Positions 53,572 through 62,169 of a stretch of 64,000 bases of DNA are shown here, piece after piece. The translations under genes were made by a program, and so were the position numbers. Source of the stretch: an uncultured Sphingomonas sp. (GTDB lineage Bacteria; Pseudomonadota; Alphaproteobacteria; Sphingomonadales; Sphingomonadaceae). The notes under the pieces are model-generated. The model saw only the letters and a list, made by a program, of their open reading frames with translations. It did no database searches and was not told the origin of the DNA. The first letter of the stretch is position 1. The number at the start of each line of letters is the position of its first letter. The stretch is taken from NCBI RefSeq assembly GCF_913774285.1, contig NZ_CAJYHX010000033.1:124001-188000 (forward strand). The letters run 5' to 3'.

Positions 53572-54102
53572 ATGCGTATTTTCGCAGCGACGGCGCTCGC
53601 CCTGATGGCATCCGCAACCCCCGCCCTGGCGCAGGACGCGACCTTCCAGGGTCCGCGCATCGAAGCAGTCGGCGGCTGGGACAACATCAAGTCGGATGGC
53701 ATCAGCGCGTCGGGTTTCGTCTATGGCGGCGCAGCCGGCTATGACCTGCAGCGCGGCAACCTTGTTGTCGGCGTTGACGGTGAAATCACCGGCACCACCA
53801 CCAAGAAGACCTTCGACCTCGGCACCATCAAGGGTGGCCGCGACCTCTACGCCGGCATCCGCATCGGCTACGTCGTCGCTCCCGCAACCCTGCTGTACGG
53901 CAAGGTCGGCTATGACAACAGCCGCGTGATCGCGCGTTCGGGCCAGCTCCGCGACGCCGAGAACCTCGACGGCGTGCGCGTCGGCGGTGGCATCGAGCAC
54001 AGCTTCGGCCACTATTACGGCAAGGTTGAGTATCGCTACACCAACGCCTCGCAGGACGTGATCCGTCACCAGGTGCTGGCAGGCGTCGGCTACCGCTTCT
54101 GA
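53572..54102 (+). CDS. Small outer-membrane beta-barrel protein
   Basis: A 176-residue protein. It has a signal peptide (MRIFAATALALMASATPALAQ) and then eight-strand-type amphipathic segments (GPRIEAVGGWDNIKSDG, GRDLYAGIRIGYVVAP, ATLLYGKVGYDNSRV, YYGKVEYRYTN), ending in the C-terminal Phe of an OM barrel (VGYRF). It belongs to the OmpA-like/Omp25 porin-family barrels. It is a single-gene unit with its own strong terminator. Its role is structural or adhesive by analogy. Confidence 0.85.
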   Translation: MRIFAATALALMASATPALAQDATFQGPRIEAVGGWDNIKSDGISASGFVYGGAAGYDLQRGNLVVGVDGEITGTTTKKTFDLGTIKGGRDLYAGIRIGYVVAPATLLYGKVGYDNSRVIARSGQLRDAENLDGVRVGGGIEHSFGHYYGKVEYRYTNASQDVIRHQVLAGVGYRF

Positions 54103-54150
54103 GCGAAGCAATGGCAGTGAGGCGCGCCCCCGCGCCTCGCTGATCCCGAA

Positions 54151-54184
54151 AAGCCCCGCATCGGCGACGATGCGGGGCTTTTTC
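54151..54184 (+). terminator. Strong intrinsic terminator after the outer-membrane protein gene
   Basis: AAGCCCCGCATC, six-base loop, GATGCGGGGCTT followed by TTT: a perfect 12-bp stem with a T-run about 50 bases after the stop codon. Confidence 0.9.
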
Positions 54185-54244
54185 GTGGGTGCCGCCCGCG
54201 CTCGCCGCTCGACTTCCCCGCCCCGCCCGGCCTAGCATCGGCGC

Positions 54245-55900
54245 ATGACCACGAAACGTACCGGGGGAAGGATCCTCGTCGACAATCTGGTGGCGCAGGG
54301 CTGCGACCGGATCTTCCATGTGCCGGGCGAGAGCTTCCTCGCCGTGCTCGACGCGCTCCATGACGAACCGAGCATCGACCTCGTCACCTGCCGCCAGGAG
54401 GGTGGCGCGGCGTTCATGGCCTGTGCCGACGGCACGATGACCGGCCGGCCGGGGGTGTGCTTCGTGACGCGCGGGCCGGGGGCGACCAACGCCAGCATCG
54501 GCGTCCATGTCGCGATGCAGGATTCGCAGCCGATGCTGCTGTTCATCGGCGATGTCGATCGCGGCATGCGCGACCGCGAGGGCTTCCAGGAAGTCGACCT
54601 GCCCGCGATGTTCGCGCCGCTCGCCAAATGGGCGACGCGGATCGAGGACGCGCGGCGCATCCCCGAATATGTCGCCCGCGCCTGGAATGTGGCGACCTCG
54701 GGCCGCCCGGGCCCGGTGGTGATCGCGCTGCCTGAGGACATGCTGCTCGACATGGTGGAGGCAGTTGACCGCCCCGCCATCGCCGAGCCGATCCAGGCGG
54801 CCGACGCCTTCGATCTCGACCAGCTCTACGACCTGCTCCGCGCCGCCGAGCGCCCGATCGCAATCGTCGGCGGGGGCGGCTGGGATTCGGATACCGCAGA
54901 GGACTTCGCCCGCTTTGCCGAGTCGATCGACCTGCCGGTCGCCTGCGCCTTCCGGCGGCAGGACGCGATCGACAATGCCTCGCCGGTCTGGGCGGGCAAT
55001 CTCGGCTATGGGCCGAACCCCAAGCTGGTCCAGCGGATCAAGGCGGCGGACCTGCTGCTGGTGGTCGGCGCCCGCCTCGGCGAGGCGACGACCGATGGCT
55101 ACAGCCTGATCACCCCCGAGCATCCGGGGCAGACGCTCGTCCATGTCCACCCGGACCCGAGCGAATTCCACCGCGTCTACCGCGTCGACCTGCCGATCTG
55201 CGCGCGGCCGTTCGAATTCGCGGTGGCCGCCTCGACGACGGCGGAGGCGGCCAACCTGCCCCGCTTCGACGGCGCCGTCGCCCATGCCGAGTGGCTGGAA
55301 TGGTCGACCCCGAAGCCGCGTGCCGGCGTGGCGCTCGATCTCGGCCCCTGCGTCGCGGCGATGCGTGAGGTGCTGCCGGCTGACACGATCATCTGCAACG
55401 GCGCGGGCAATTTCTCGGGCTGGTGGCACCGCTACTGGCCCTATGCCGCGCAGCCGAGCCAGCTCGCCCCGACCGCGGGCGCGATGGGATACGGCGTCCC
55501 CGCGGCAGTGGCGGCGGCGCTGCGCTTCCCCGACCGCCGAGTCGTGGCGGTCGCGGGTGACGGCGACTTCCTCATGAACGGGCAGGAACTCGCCACCGCC
55601 GTGCAGCACGGCGCCGACCTGCTGGTGATCGTCGTCGACAACGGCGCCTATGGCACGATCCGCATGCACCAGGAGCGAGAGTTTCCGGAGCGACTCTCCG
55701 GCACACAGCTGCGCAACCCCGATTTCGCCGCGCTCGCCCGTGCATTCGGCGGCTGGGCGACCACCGTGGAAACCACGGAGGCGTTCGCGCCCGCCCTCGC
55801 GCTCGCGCTCGCGCAGCCGGGGCTCAAGCTGTTGCATTGCAAGACCGATGTCGAAGTGATCAGTCCGGCGACGACGATTGCGAAGCTACGAAATCGCTGA
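54245..55900 (+). CDS. Thiamine-diphosphate-dependent enzyme, acetolactate-synthase-like
   Basis: A 551-residue three-domain ThDP enzyme. The N-terminal PYR domain has the catalytic Glu in FHVPGESFLAVLDAL, a middle Rossmann domain follows (IAIVGGGGWDSDTAEDFARF), and the C-terminal PP domain has the metal motif VAGDGDFLMNGQELATAVQ to DNGAYGTIRMHQ. The family includes acetolactate synthase, benzoylformate decarboxylase and oxalyl-CoA decarboxylase. Without a small regulatory subunit nearby, true AHAS function is unlikely, and the exact 2-oxoacid substrate is open. Confidence 0.85.
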   Translation: MTTKRTGGRILVDNLVAQGCDRIFHVPGESFLAVLDALHDEPSIDLVTCRQEGGAAFMACADGTMTGRPGVCFVTRGPGATNASIGVHVAMQDSQPMLLFIGDVDRGMRDREGFQEVDLPAMFAPLAKWATRIEDARRIPEYVARAWNVATSGRPGPVVIALPEDMLLDMVEAVDRPAIAEPIQAADAFDLDQLYDLLRAAERPIAIVGGGGWDSDTAEDFARFAESIDLPVACAFRRQDAIDNASPVWAGNLGYGPNPKLVQRIKAADLLLVVGARLGEATTDGYSLITPEHPGQTLVHVHPDPSEFHRVYRVDLPICARPFEFAVAASTTAEAANLPRFDGAVAHAEWLEWSTPKPRAGVALDLGPCVAAMREVLPADTIICNGAGNFSGWWHRYWPYAAQPSQLAPTAGAMGYGVPAAVAAALRFPDRRVVAVAGDGDFLMNGQELATAVQHGADLLVIVVDNGAYGTIRMHQEREFPERLSGTQLRNPDFAALARAFGGWATTVETTEAFAPALALALAQPGLKLLHCKTDVEVISPATTIAKLRNR

Positions 55901-55944
55901 ACGGATAGGAACCCGTTAACCGACCCGATTCTAGGATCGGGCGC

Positions 55945-56202
55945 ATGGGACAGCAGACGAAAGAGCGGTGGAAGACGGCGCATCTCGGCAAGCGCGGGGA
56001 TCGCGTGCGGCTTGGCGGGCGGCAGATCTGGCAGTGCGAGTGGCGGTGGATCAACAAGAACACCGTCCGCCTGCCGCACCCGCTGCATACCGACCAGCTA
56101 TTCTCGTTCATGATCTGCGAGGTGGGGCCCGCCTCCGCACCGGTGCGCTTCGCCGCGGCGCAGGTCGAGCCGGAGATGTGGGCGTTCTACGTGCCGGATT
56201 GA
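55945..56202 (+). CDS. Small hypothetical protein
   Basis: An 85-residue reading 45 bases after the TPP enzyme. It is rich in Trp and basic residues at the N-terminus (RQIWQCEWRWINKNTV), with a hydrophobic/acidic C-terminal half (LFSFMICEVGPAS). There is no signal peptide or recognised domain. Its upstream start region is weak in ribosome site, so the gene call is moderate. Confidence 0.5.
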   Translation: MGQQTKERWKTAHLGKRGDRVRLGGRQIWQCEWRWINKNTVRLPHPLHTDQLFSFMICEVGPASAPVRFAAAQVEPEMWAFYVPD

Positions 56203-56250
56203 TGCATGCTTCTTAGCCCCTCCCTGAAGGGGAGGGGCTCAAGGTATAAC

Positions 56251-56282
56251 GAAAACGGGCCGCACCTTTCGGTACGACCCGT
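56251..56282 (-). terminator. Intrinsic terminator of csbD
   Basis: On the minus strand ACGGGTCGTACC, GAAA tetraloop, GGTGCGGCCCGT, then TTTT. The 12-bp stem includes two G-U pairs. It lies 26 bases after the csbD-like stop. Confidence 0.85.
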
Positions 56283-56307
56283 CCAAATGTCCGGTCTAAT
56301 CCGCGAC

Positions 56308-56478
56308 TCAGATATCGTCGCCGAGCGCACCCTTGACCTTGCCACCGAGCTGCTGGGCCTTGCCCTTCAGCTCCTGCGCAGCGCCTTCGTCGCGCGTTTC
56401 GGGGTTGTCGCTGTGCTGCTTCACCTTGCCGGCCAGCTCGTTGAGATTGCCTTTGATCTTGTCGGTCAGCTCGCCCAT
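56308..56478 (-). CDS. CsbD-family small stress protein
   Basis: A 56-residue protein reading MGELTDKIKGNLNELAGKV near the start, then repeated ELKGKAQQLGGKVKG helices, the CsbD pattern. In other bacteria these are abundant general-stress proteins of unknown mechanism. It is too short for most gene finders but has its own terminator. It is preceded by AGGAG (minus strand) near the ATG at 56478. Confidence 0.88.
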   Translation of the reverse strand: MGELTDKIKGNLNELAGKVKQHSDNPETRDEGAAQELKGKAQQLGGKVKGALGDDI

Positions 56479-56568
56479 GCTCGATACTCCTGGCTAAGGT
56501 CGGGTGCCACACGACACGGCACCTGCGACTTGCCTGAAATAACGAAGGTTGGCCCGGACCGTTCCCGA

Positions 56569-57336
56569 TCAGCTGCGCGTGACTTCGCCCAGAAACGCCT
56601 TGGTCGCGCGCCATGCTTCCAGCGCGCCGTTCGGGTTCTTGGTCCGCAGCAGCGTCGACGATCCGTGCACGCCGCCCAGCCTGGACACGAACTGGGTCTT
56701 CTGGGTCGAGGGCGACGCGGCGAGGATCTCCCGCGCGGCATCCTCTTCCTTCCCGTCCTGCGCCGAAGTGACGAAGATCGGGACCGACACCTTCTTGGCG
56801 GCACGCGCCACCGCGCCCTTGTCGTCCAGATACTCGCCCGGCGAGAAGGCGAGCAGCGCCTCGACCTGCCCCGGATGCTCGGCGGCGAGCGGAAAGATCA
56901 GCGCGGCCGAATAGCTGCTGCCCCAAAGGATGATCGGCAACTTCTGCTGCCGCGCCCAGGCGAAGGCGGCATCCAGATCCTGCTTCGCATCGGCGTAACT
57001 CGCCGAATGGCCGAGCATCTTCACCGTCTCGTTGGTCCCGAACAGCGTGCCGCCGGCGCGCTGGTCGATTCGCAGCGACGAATAGCCCGCCTGCGCCAGC
57101 TGGGGCGCAAGCAGCGCATATTCGTCCTTGCCCGATTCGGCCTGGTGGAACAGCAGCAGCAGCGCCTTGGGCTTGGTCGCCTTGGTATAGACGCCCGCGA
57201 TCTTCACCCCGTCGGCAGCGCGCAGCGTCACCGGCTCGGCCGAGATCGGCCCCTGATTCTCCACCGGATCATTCTGCGGCCGCGGATGGCACCCGGCGAC
57301 CCCGACCAGTGCCAGCGCAGCCAGCGCCGCCCGCAT
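56569..57336 (-). CDS. Alpha/beta-hydrolase lipoprotein
   Basis: The start is ATG 57336, overlapping the thiSG stop (ATGA). The 255-residue product has a lipobox at VAGC (MRAALAALALVGVAGCHPR). The hydrolase core has LLLLFHQAESGKDEY, a nucleophile elbow ILWGSSYSAALIFPLAAEHP (GxSxx with Ser), and a late His in GGVHGSSTLL. It resembles dienelactone-hydrolase-like esterases. Nothing ties it functionally to thiamine despite co-transcription. Confidence 0.82.
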   Translation of the reverse strand: MRAALAALALVGVAGCHPRPQNDPVENQGPISAEPVTLRAADGVKIAGVYTKATKPKALLLLFHQAESGKDEYALLAPQLAQAGYSSLRIDQRAGGTLFGTNETVKMLGHSASYADAKQDLDAAFAWARQQKLPIILWGSSYSAALIFPLAAEHPGQVEALLAFSPGEYLDDKGAVARAAKKVSVPIFVTSAQDGKEEDAAREILAASPSTQKTQFVSRLGGVHGSSTLLRTKNPNGALEAWRATKAFLGEVTRS

Positions 57337-58340
57337 CAGATCAAACCCGCCAGCGGGCTCGACGGATCGGCATAGCGGCGCTTCGCCATGCGGCCGGCGC
57401 GATAGGAGAGGCGCCCGGCCTCGACCGCGGCCTTCATCGCCGCCGCCATCAGGATCGGATCCTTGGCCTCGGCGATCGCGGTGTTCATCAGCACGCCGTC
57501 GCAGCCCAGCTCCATTGCCACCGCCGCGTCCGAGGCCGAGCCGACGCCCGCATCGACCAGCACCGGCACCTTGGCGCCTTCGACGATCAGCCGGATCGTC
57601 ACCTGGTTCTGGATGCCGAGCCCCGATCCGATCGGCGCACCCAGCGGCATGATCGCGACCGCGCCGGCATCCTCCAGCCGCTTGGCGGCGATGGGATCGT
57701 CGACGCAATAGACCATCGGCAGAAAGCCTTCCTTGGCCAGCACTTCGGTCGCGCGCAGCGTCTCGACCATGTCCGGATAGAGCGTCCGCGCTTCCCCAAG
57801 CACTTCCAGCTTCACCAACTCCCAGCCGCCCGCCTCGCGCGCCAGCCGCAGCGTGCGGATCGCCGAGTCGGCATCGAAGCAGCCTGCGGTGTTGGGCAGA
57901 TAGGTGATCTTCTTGGGGTCGATATAGTCGGTGAGCATCGGCGCCTTGGGGTCGCTGACGTTCACCCGGCGCACCGCCACGGTGACGATCTCGGCGCCCG
58001 ACGCCGCGACGGCGGCGGCGTTCTGCTCGAAATCCTTGTACTTGCCGGTGCCGACGATCAGCCGCGAGCGGAAGGTCTTGCCCGCCACCGTCCAGCTGTC
58101 GTCGGCAAGCGGGGCTGCGTGATCGCCGCCGCCGACGAAATGCACGATCTCCAGCTCATCACCATCCTCGACGATCACTTGCGCCAGCGTCGAGCGCGGT
58201 ACCACTTCGAGGTTGCGTTCCACCGCCACCTTCTCGGGCACCAGCCCCAGCTCGCTCGCCAGTTGCGCGAGCGTGAGCCCGGCGGTGATGCGCTTGTGTT
58301 CGCCGTTGACGCGGATGGAAACGGTGCCGTCGCTGTGCAT
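57336..58340 (-). CDS. thiSG: Fused sulfur carrier protein ThiS and thiazole synthase ThiG
   Basis: A 334-residue fusion. Residues about 1-70 are ThiS (MHSDGTVSIRVNGEHKRI to EIVHFVGGG), in which the Gly-Gly that carries the thiocarboxylate in free ThiS is kept at the junction. The rest is ThiG (SRLIVGTGKYKDFEQNAAAV, VLVDAGVGSASDAAVAMELG, VLMNTAIAEAKDP), which builds the thiazole phosphate of thiamine. The start is ATG 58340 with AAGG upstream. Known in some alphaproteobacteria; how a fused ThiS is recharged is not obvious. Confidence 0.93.
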   Translation of the reverse strand: MHSDGTVSIRVNGEHKRITAGLTLAQLASELGLVPEKVAVERNLEVVPRSTLAQVIVEDGDELEIVHFVGGGDHAAPLADDSWTVAGKTFRSRLIVGTGKYKDFEQNAAAVAASGAEIVTVAVRRVNVSDPKAPMLTDYIDPKKITYLPNTAGCFDADSAIRTLRLAREAGGWELVKLEVLGEARTLYPDMVETLRATEVLAKEGFLPMVYCVDDPIAAKRLEDAGAVAIMPLGAPIGSGLGIQNQVTIRLIVEGAKVPVLVDAGVGSASDAAVAMELGCDGVLMNTAIAEAKDPILMAAAMKAAVEAGRLSYRAGRMAKRRYADPSSPLAGLI

Positions 58341-58420
58341 GAAGAGCCTTGGATTTGATCGGGGACGTCGGCTCATATAAGGAGCCTCGCATCCTGCCCG
58401 CAACCGAAAGGCGCTTTGCA

Positions 58421-58855
58421 TTGGCCGATACGATCTTCGTCTTGAATGGTCCCAACCTCAATCTGCTGGGGCTCCGCGAGCCGGAAATCTATGGGTCGGA
58501 CACGCTGGACGACATTGCCGGCATGCTGGAGGACCGTGCCCGCGAACTCGGGCTGGAGATCGAGATGCGCCAGTCGAACCACGAAGGCCATCTGATCGAC
58601 TGGCTGCACGAGGCGCAGGCCGATGGCGCCCGCGCCGTCCTTCTCAATCCGGGTGGCTACACCCACACCTCGGTCGCGCTGCACGATGCGATCAAGAGCA
58701 TCCGCACGCCGGTGATCGAGGTGCACTTGTCGAACCCGCATGCCCGCGAATCCTTCCGCCACACGAGCTTCGTCGGCCGTGCTGCGAAAGGCACAGTGGC
58801 CGGGTTTGGTGCAAACTCCTATATGCTCGCGCTTGAAGCCGCCGCGCGTCTCTGA
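58421..58855 (+). CDS. aroQ: Type II 3-dehydroquinate dehydratase
   Basis: Third step of the shikimate pathway. The 144-residue enzyme has the active-site stretch FVLNGPNLNLLGLREPEIYG (Asn and Tyr), LNPGGYTHTSVALHDA, and EVHLSNPHARESFRHTSF (catalytic His). The TTG at 58421 is taken as the start, since AAAGG lies upstream and it gives the family length; an upstream ATG would add 24 foreign residues. It is followed by accB and accC, an order common in proteobacteria. Confidence 0.94.
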   Translation: MADTIFVLNGPNLNLLGLREPEIYGSDTLDDIAGMLEDRARELGLEIEMRQSNHEGHLIDWLHEAQADGARAVLLNPGGYTHTSVALHDAIKSIRTPVIEVHLSNPHARESFRHTSFVGRAAKGTVAGFGANSYMLALEAAARL

Positions 58856-58898
58856 CAGAGGACGCCGTTTCATTTACAGAATTTAAAAGAAGGGTCGT

Positions 58899-59384
58899 AT
58901 GGCCGAAGAAACCAAGTCGGGTGCAATGATGGTCGACATCGAGCTGGTCCGCCAGCTCGCCGCCGTGCTCGATGACACCCAGCTGACCGAGATCGAAGTC
59001 GAGGACGGCGAACGCCGCGTCCGCGTCGCCCGCAAGGTGACCGCAGCGCCCGCAGCGGTGCAGTATGCCGCCCCCGCCGCGCCGATGCTAGCCGCCGCGC
59101 CGGCCGCTGCAACCGCGCCGGCCGAGATCGTCGCCGCACCCCAGCCGGCCGCCAATGCAGTCAAGTCGCCGATGGTCGGCACCGCGTACCTCAAGCCGAA
59201 CCCCGAGGCGAAGACCTTCGTCACGGTCGGCCAGCAGGTCGCCGCGGGCGACACGCTCCTGATCATCGAGGCGATGAAGGTGATGAACCCGATCCACGCG
59301 CCGACCGCCGGCACGGTCAAGGCGATCCTGGTCGACAACGGCCAGCCGGTCGAGTTCGACCAGCCGCTCGTCGTGGTCGAGTAA
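58899..59384 (+). CDS. accB: Biotin carboxyl carrier protein of acetyl-CoA carboxylase
   Basis: The 161-residue BCCP has a helical N-terminus (IELVRQLAAVLDDTQLTEIEV), an Ala/Pro-rich flexible linker (about residues 50-85), and a biotinyl domain with the biotin Lys in IEAMKVMNPI (residue 127). It carries CO2 between AccC and AccAD in fatty-acid synthesis. The gap to accC is only 10 bases. Confidence 0.96.
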   Translation: MAEETKSGAMMVDIELVRQLAAVLDDTQLTEIEVEDGERRVRVARKVTAAPAAVQYAAPAAPMLAAAPAAATAPAEIVAAPQPAANAVKSPMVGTAYLKPNPEAKTFVTVGQQVAAGDTLLIIEAMKVMNPIHAPTAGTVKAILVDNGQPVEFDQPLVVVE

Positions 59385-59394
59385 CGGAACGACC

Positions 59395-60759
59395 ATGCCC
59401 GAGATCAAGAAGCTGCTGATCGCCAATCGCGGCGAGATCGCGCTGCGCATCCACCGCGCCTGCCACGAAATGGGCATCAAGACGGTGGCGGTGCACTCCA
59501 CCGCGGATGCCGATGCGATGCATGTGCGCCTGGCGGACGAGGCGATCTGCATCGGCCCGCCGGCCGCAGCGGAGAGCTATCTGAACATCCCGAACATCAT
59601 CTCGGCCGCCGAGATCTCGGGCGCGGATGCGATCCACCCGGGCTATGGCTTCCTCTCGGAGAACGCCCAGTTCGCCGAGATCGTCGAGGCGCACGGGCTG
59701 ATCTTCGTCGGGCCCAAGCCCGAGCATATCCGCACCATGGGCGACAAGATCGAGGCGAAGCGCACCGCCGGCGCGCTCGGCCTGCCGCTGGTGCCGGGCT
59801 CGGACGGCCCGATCAGCGACCTGGAAGAAGCCAAGGCGATCGCCGCCAAGGCCGGCTATCCGGTGATCATCAAGGCCGCCTCGGGCGGCGGCGGTCGCGG
59901 CATGAAGGTGTGCACCAGCGAGGACCAGCTCGAAACGCTGATGCAGCAGGCAGGCTCGGAGGCGAAGGCCGCGTTCGGCGACGCGACCGTCTACCTTGAG
60001 AAGTATCTCGGCAATCCGCGCCACATCGAGTTCCAAGTGTTCGGCGACGGCAACGGCAACGCGATCCATCTCGGCGAGCGCGACTGCTCGCTCCAGCGCC
60101 GCCACCAGAAGGTACTCGAAGAGGCGCTGTCGCCGGTGATCACGCCGGAAGAGCGCGCGCACATGGGCGGCATCGTCGCCAAGGCGATGTCCGACATGGG
60201 CTATCGCGGCGCGGGCACGATCGAGTTCCTGTGGGAAAATGGCGAGTTCTACTTCATCGAGATGAACACCCGCCTTCAGGTCGAGCATCCGGTGACCGAG
60301 ATGATCACCGGCATGGACCTGGTCCGCGAGCAGATCCGCGTCGCCGAAGGCCACGGCCTGTCGGTGCGCCAGGAGGACATCGAGTTCCGCGGCCACGCGA
60401 TCGAATGCCGCATCAACGCCGAGGATCCGCGGACCTTCGCGCCCTCGCCGGGCACGATCACCCACTTCCACGCGCCGGGCGGCATGCACGTCCGCGTCGA
60501 TAGCGGCATCTATTCGGGCTACCGGATCCCGCCTTATTACGACTCGATGATTGCCAAGCTGATCGTCTATGGCCGCACCCGCGAGGGCTGCATCCTGCGA
60601 CTGAAGCGCGCCCTGGAAGAGTTCGTGGTCGACGGCATCAAGACGACGATCCCGCTCCACCAGGCGCTGCTCGACGACCCCGAGTTCCTGAAGGGCGACT
60701 ATACGATCAAGTGGCTCGAGGAGTGGCTTGCTCGCCAGGACGAGGCCGCCGCCGCGTGA
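59395..60759 (+). CDS. accC: Biotin carboxylase
   Basis: A 454-residue ATP-grasp enzyme that carboxylates biotin on AccB. It has KLLIANRGEIALRIHRAC, the glycine-rich ATP loop AASGGGGRGMKV, and the active-site stretch MNTRLQVEHPVTEMITGMDL. The family is about 450 residues, so this is full length. Its stop overlaps the start of an ArsC-like gene (GTGA). Confidence 0.97.
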   Translation: MPEIKKLLIANRGEIALRIHRACHEMGIKTVAVHSTADADAMHVRLADEAICIGPPAAAESYLNIPNIISAAEISGADAIHPGYGFLSENAQFAEIVEAHGLIFVGPKPEHIRTMGDKIEAKRTAGALGLPLVPGSDGPISDLEEAKAIAAKAGYPVIIKAASGGGGRGMKVCTSEDQLETLMQQAGSEAKAAFGDATVYLEKYLGNPRHIEFQVFGDGNGNAIHLGERDCSLQRRHQKVLEEALSPVITPEERAHMGGIVAKAMSDMGYRGAGTIEFLWENGEFYFIEMNTRLQVEHPVTEMITGMDLVREQIRVAEGHGLSVRQEDIEFRGHAIECRINAEDPRTFAPSPGTITHFHAPGGMHVRVDSGIYSGYRIPPYYDSMIAKLIVYGRTREGCILRLKRALEEFVVDGIKTTIPLHQALLDDPEFLKGDYTIKWLEEWLARQDEAAAA

Positions 60760-61091
60760 AGGCGACCATCTACCACAACCCGCGCTGCTCCAAGTCGCGC
60801 GAGGCGCTGGCGATCCTCACGGGCGCCGGCGCCGAGGTGGAAGTGATCGAATATCTGAAGACCCCGCCGAGCCGCGAGACGCTGGCGGAGCTCTACAAGC
60901 GGGCGGGCATGACCGCCCGCGAAGGCCTGCGCATCGCCGAGGACGCCGCCAAGCCGCTCAAGGGCGCGGACGACGACACGATCCTCGACGCGATGGCGGC
61001 CAATCCCATCCTGATCGAACGCCCGCTGGTGGTGACGGAGCGCGGCGTGCGGCTGGGTCGCCCGCCGGAAAAGGTGCGGGAGATCCTGTAA
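60756..61091 (+). CDS. arsC: Arsenate reductase (ArsC), glutaredoxin-dependent type
   Basis: A 111-residue thioredoxin-fold reductase beginning GTG 60756 (VKATIYHNPRCSKS), with the catalytic Cys in NPRCSKSREAL (Cys 11). The later segment ANPILIERPLVVTERGVRLGRPPEKV is the ArsC C-terminal signature (Arg after IE). It may reduce arsenate or belong to the related YffB/Spx-like group. No ars operon is nearby; it is coupled by a 4-base overlap to accC. Confidence 0.88.
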   Translation: MKATIYHNPRCSKSREALAILTGAGAEVEVIEYLKTPPSRETLAELYKRAGMTAREGLRIAEDAAKPLKGADDDTILDAMAANPILIERPLVVTERGVRLGRPPEKVREIL

Positions 61092-61097
61092 CGGGCA

Positions 61098-61226
61098 ATC
61101 CTCCCCCGCCAGGGGGAGGTGGCGCGCGAAGCACGACGGAGGGGGAGGTCCGCGACCAACCGGCCGCCGTGCTTCCTCCCCCTCCGTCAGGCTGCGCCTG
61201 ACACCTCCCCCTGGCGGGGTAGGATC
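61098..61226. repeat. REP-like composite repeat between arsC and the quinone reductase gene
   Basis: It starts atcctcccccgccagggggagg and ends with the inverse, cctccccctggcggggtaggat. An inner pair is gaagcacgacggaggggg / ccctccgtcaggctgc. It is the same family as the elements at 2353, 50938 and 63856. It fills the gap between convergent genes. Confidence 0.75.
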
Positions 61227-61231
61227 AGGAC

Positions 61232-62080
61232 TTACCCCTTCACCCCCGCCGCGATCGTCTCGCGCCACGGGGTGGTCGGCCGGCCGATCAGCCCGGACAG
61301 CGTCTTCGACTCGTCGAACAATGCCCCATCGGCCACCCGCGCATCGCTGTCCGCCAGGATCGCCGCGAACGGCGCCGGCAACCCCGCGCCTTCCAGCGCC
61401 TTGGCGTACTCCGCCTGCGGCAGGTCCTGATAGGCGACCGGTTTGCCCGAGGCCTCGGCCAGCGCCACCGCCAATTCCGCATGGGTGAAGCCCGTGTCGC
61501 CGGCCAGCTCGAACGTCCCCGCCTGCCCCCGCGCCAGCACCACCGCCGCCGCCTCGGCATAGTCCGCCCGCGCCGCGCCCGAAACCAGCCCGTCGCCCGC
61601 GCTGCCGATCAGCACGCCATGCTCGATGGCGGGACCGGCGCTCATCAGGTAATTCTCGGTGTACCAGCCGTTGCGGAGCAGCGCGGCGGGGATGCCGCTC
61701 GCCGTGAGCAGATCCTCGGTCGCCTTGTGCTCGACCGCCATCTGCATCGGCGAGGTCTGGGCGCGGAGCAGGCTGGTATAGGCGATCAGCTGCACGCCCG
61801 CCGCCTTGGCCGCGTCGATCACTGCCCGGTGCTGGGGCACGCGGCTGCCGATGGCATTGCCTGAGATGAGCAGCAGCCGGGTCACCCCCACAAGCCCCGG
61901 TGCCAGCGTCTCCGGCGCATCATAGTCGAACGCACGCACGGTCACGCCCTTGGCGGCGAAGTCGGCGACGCTTTCGGGATTGCGCGCCAATGCGACGATC
62001 TCGCCGGGCGCCACCTTCTGCAGCAGCGATTCGACGACGAGGCGGCCCAGCTGGCCCGAAGCTCCGGTAACGGCGTACAT
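61232..62080 (-). CDS. NAD(P)H:quinone oxidoreductase, QorB/YtfG type
   Basis: A 282-residue NmrA-like enzyme. It opens MYAVTGASGQLGRLVVESLL (GASGQLG nucleotide loop), with LIAYTSLLRAQTSPM and LRNGWYTENYL typical of YtfG/QorB. It probably reduces quinones with NADPH. It diverges from an HxlR-type regulator with a perfect palindrome in between, matching the E. coli ytfG/ytfH pair. The start is ATG 62080; longer readings run into the operator. Confidence 0.88.
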   Translation of the reverse strand: MYAVTGASGQLGRLVVESLLQKVAPGEIVALARNPESVADFAAKGVTVRAFDYDAPETLAPGLVGVTRLLLISGNAIGSRVPQHRAVIDAAKAAGVQLIAYTSLLRAQTSPMQMAVEHKATEDLLTASGIPAALLRNGWYTENYLMSAGPAIEHGVLIGSAGDGLVSGAARADYAEAAAVVLARGQAGTFELAGDTGFTHAELAVALAEASGKPVAYQDLPQAEYAKALEGAGLPAPFAAILADSDARVADGALFDESKTLSGLIGRPTTPWRETIAAGVKG

Positions 62081-62127
62081 TGGCAGTTCCTTTCGATCGT
62101 GGATTGACGCCAACGATCTAGCGCCCC

Positions 62128-62144
62128 ACTTACGAATCGTAAGT
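62128..62144. promoter_or_regulatory. Perfect 17-base palindrome, candidate HxlR operator
   Basis: ACTTACGAATCGTAAGT (8+1+8) lies midway in the 90-base divergent gap between the quinone reductase and the HxlR gene. A further half-site GTAAGTA follows at about 62156-62162. Palindromes with CTTAC/GTAAG halves are described for HxlR-family proteins; control of both genes is inferred. Confidence 0.8.
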
Positions 62145-62169
62145 ACGCACACAAAGGTAAGTATCAAAA

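Noticed and set aside
58341..58420. TPP riboswitch in front of thiSG
   Set aside because: Only about 80 bases separate thiSG from aroQ, and none of the conserved CTGAGA / ACCTGATC blocks is present.
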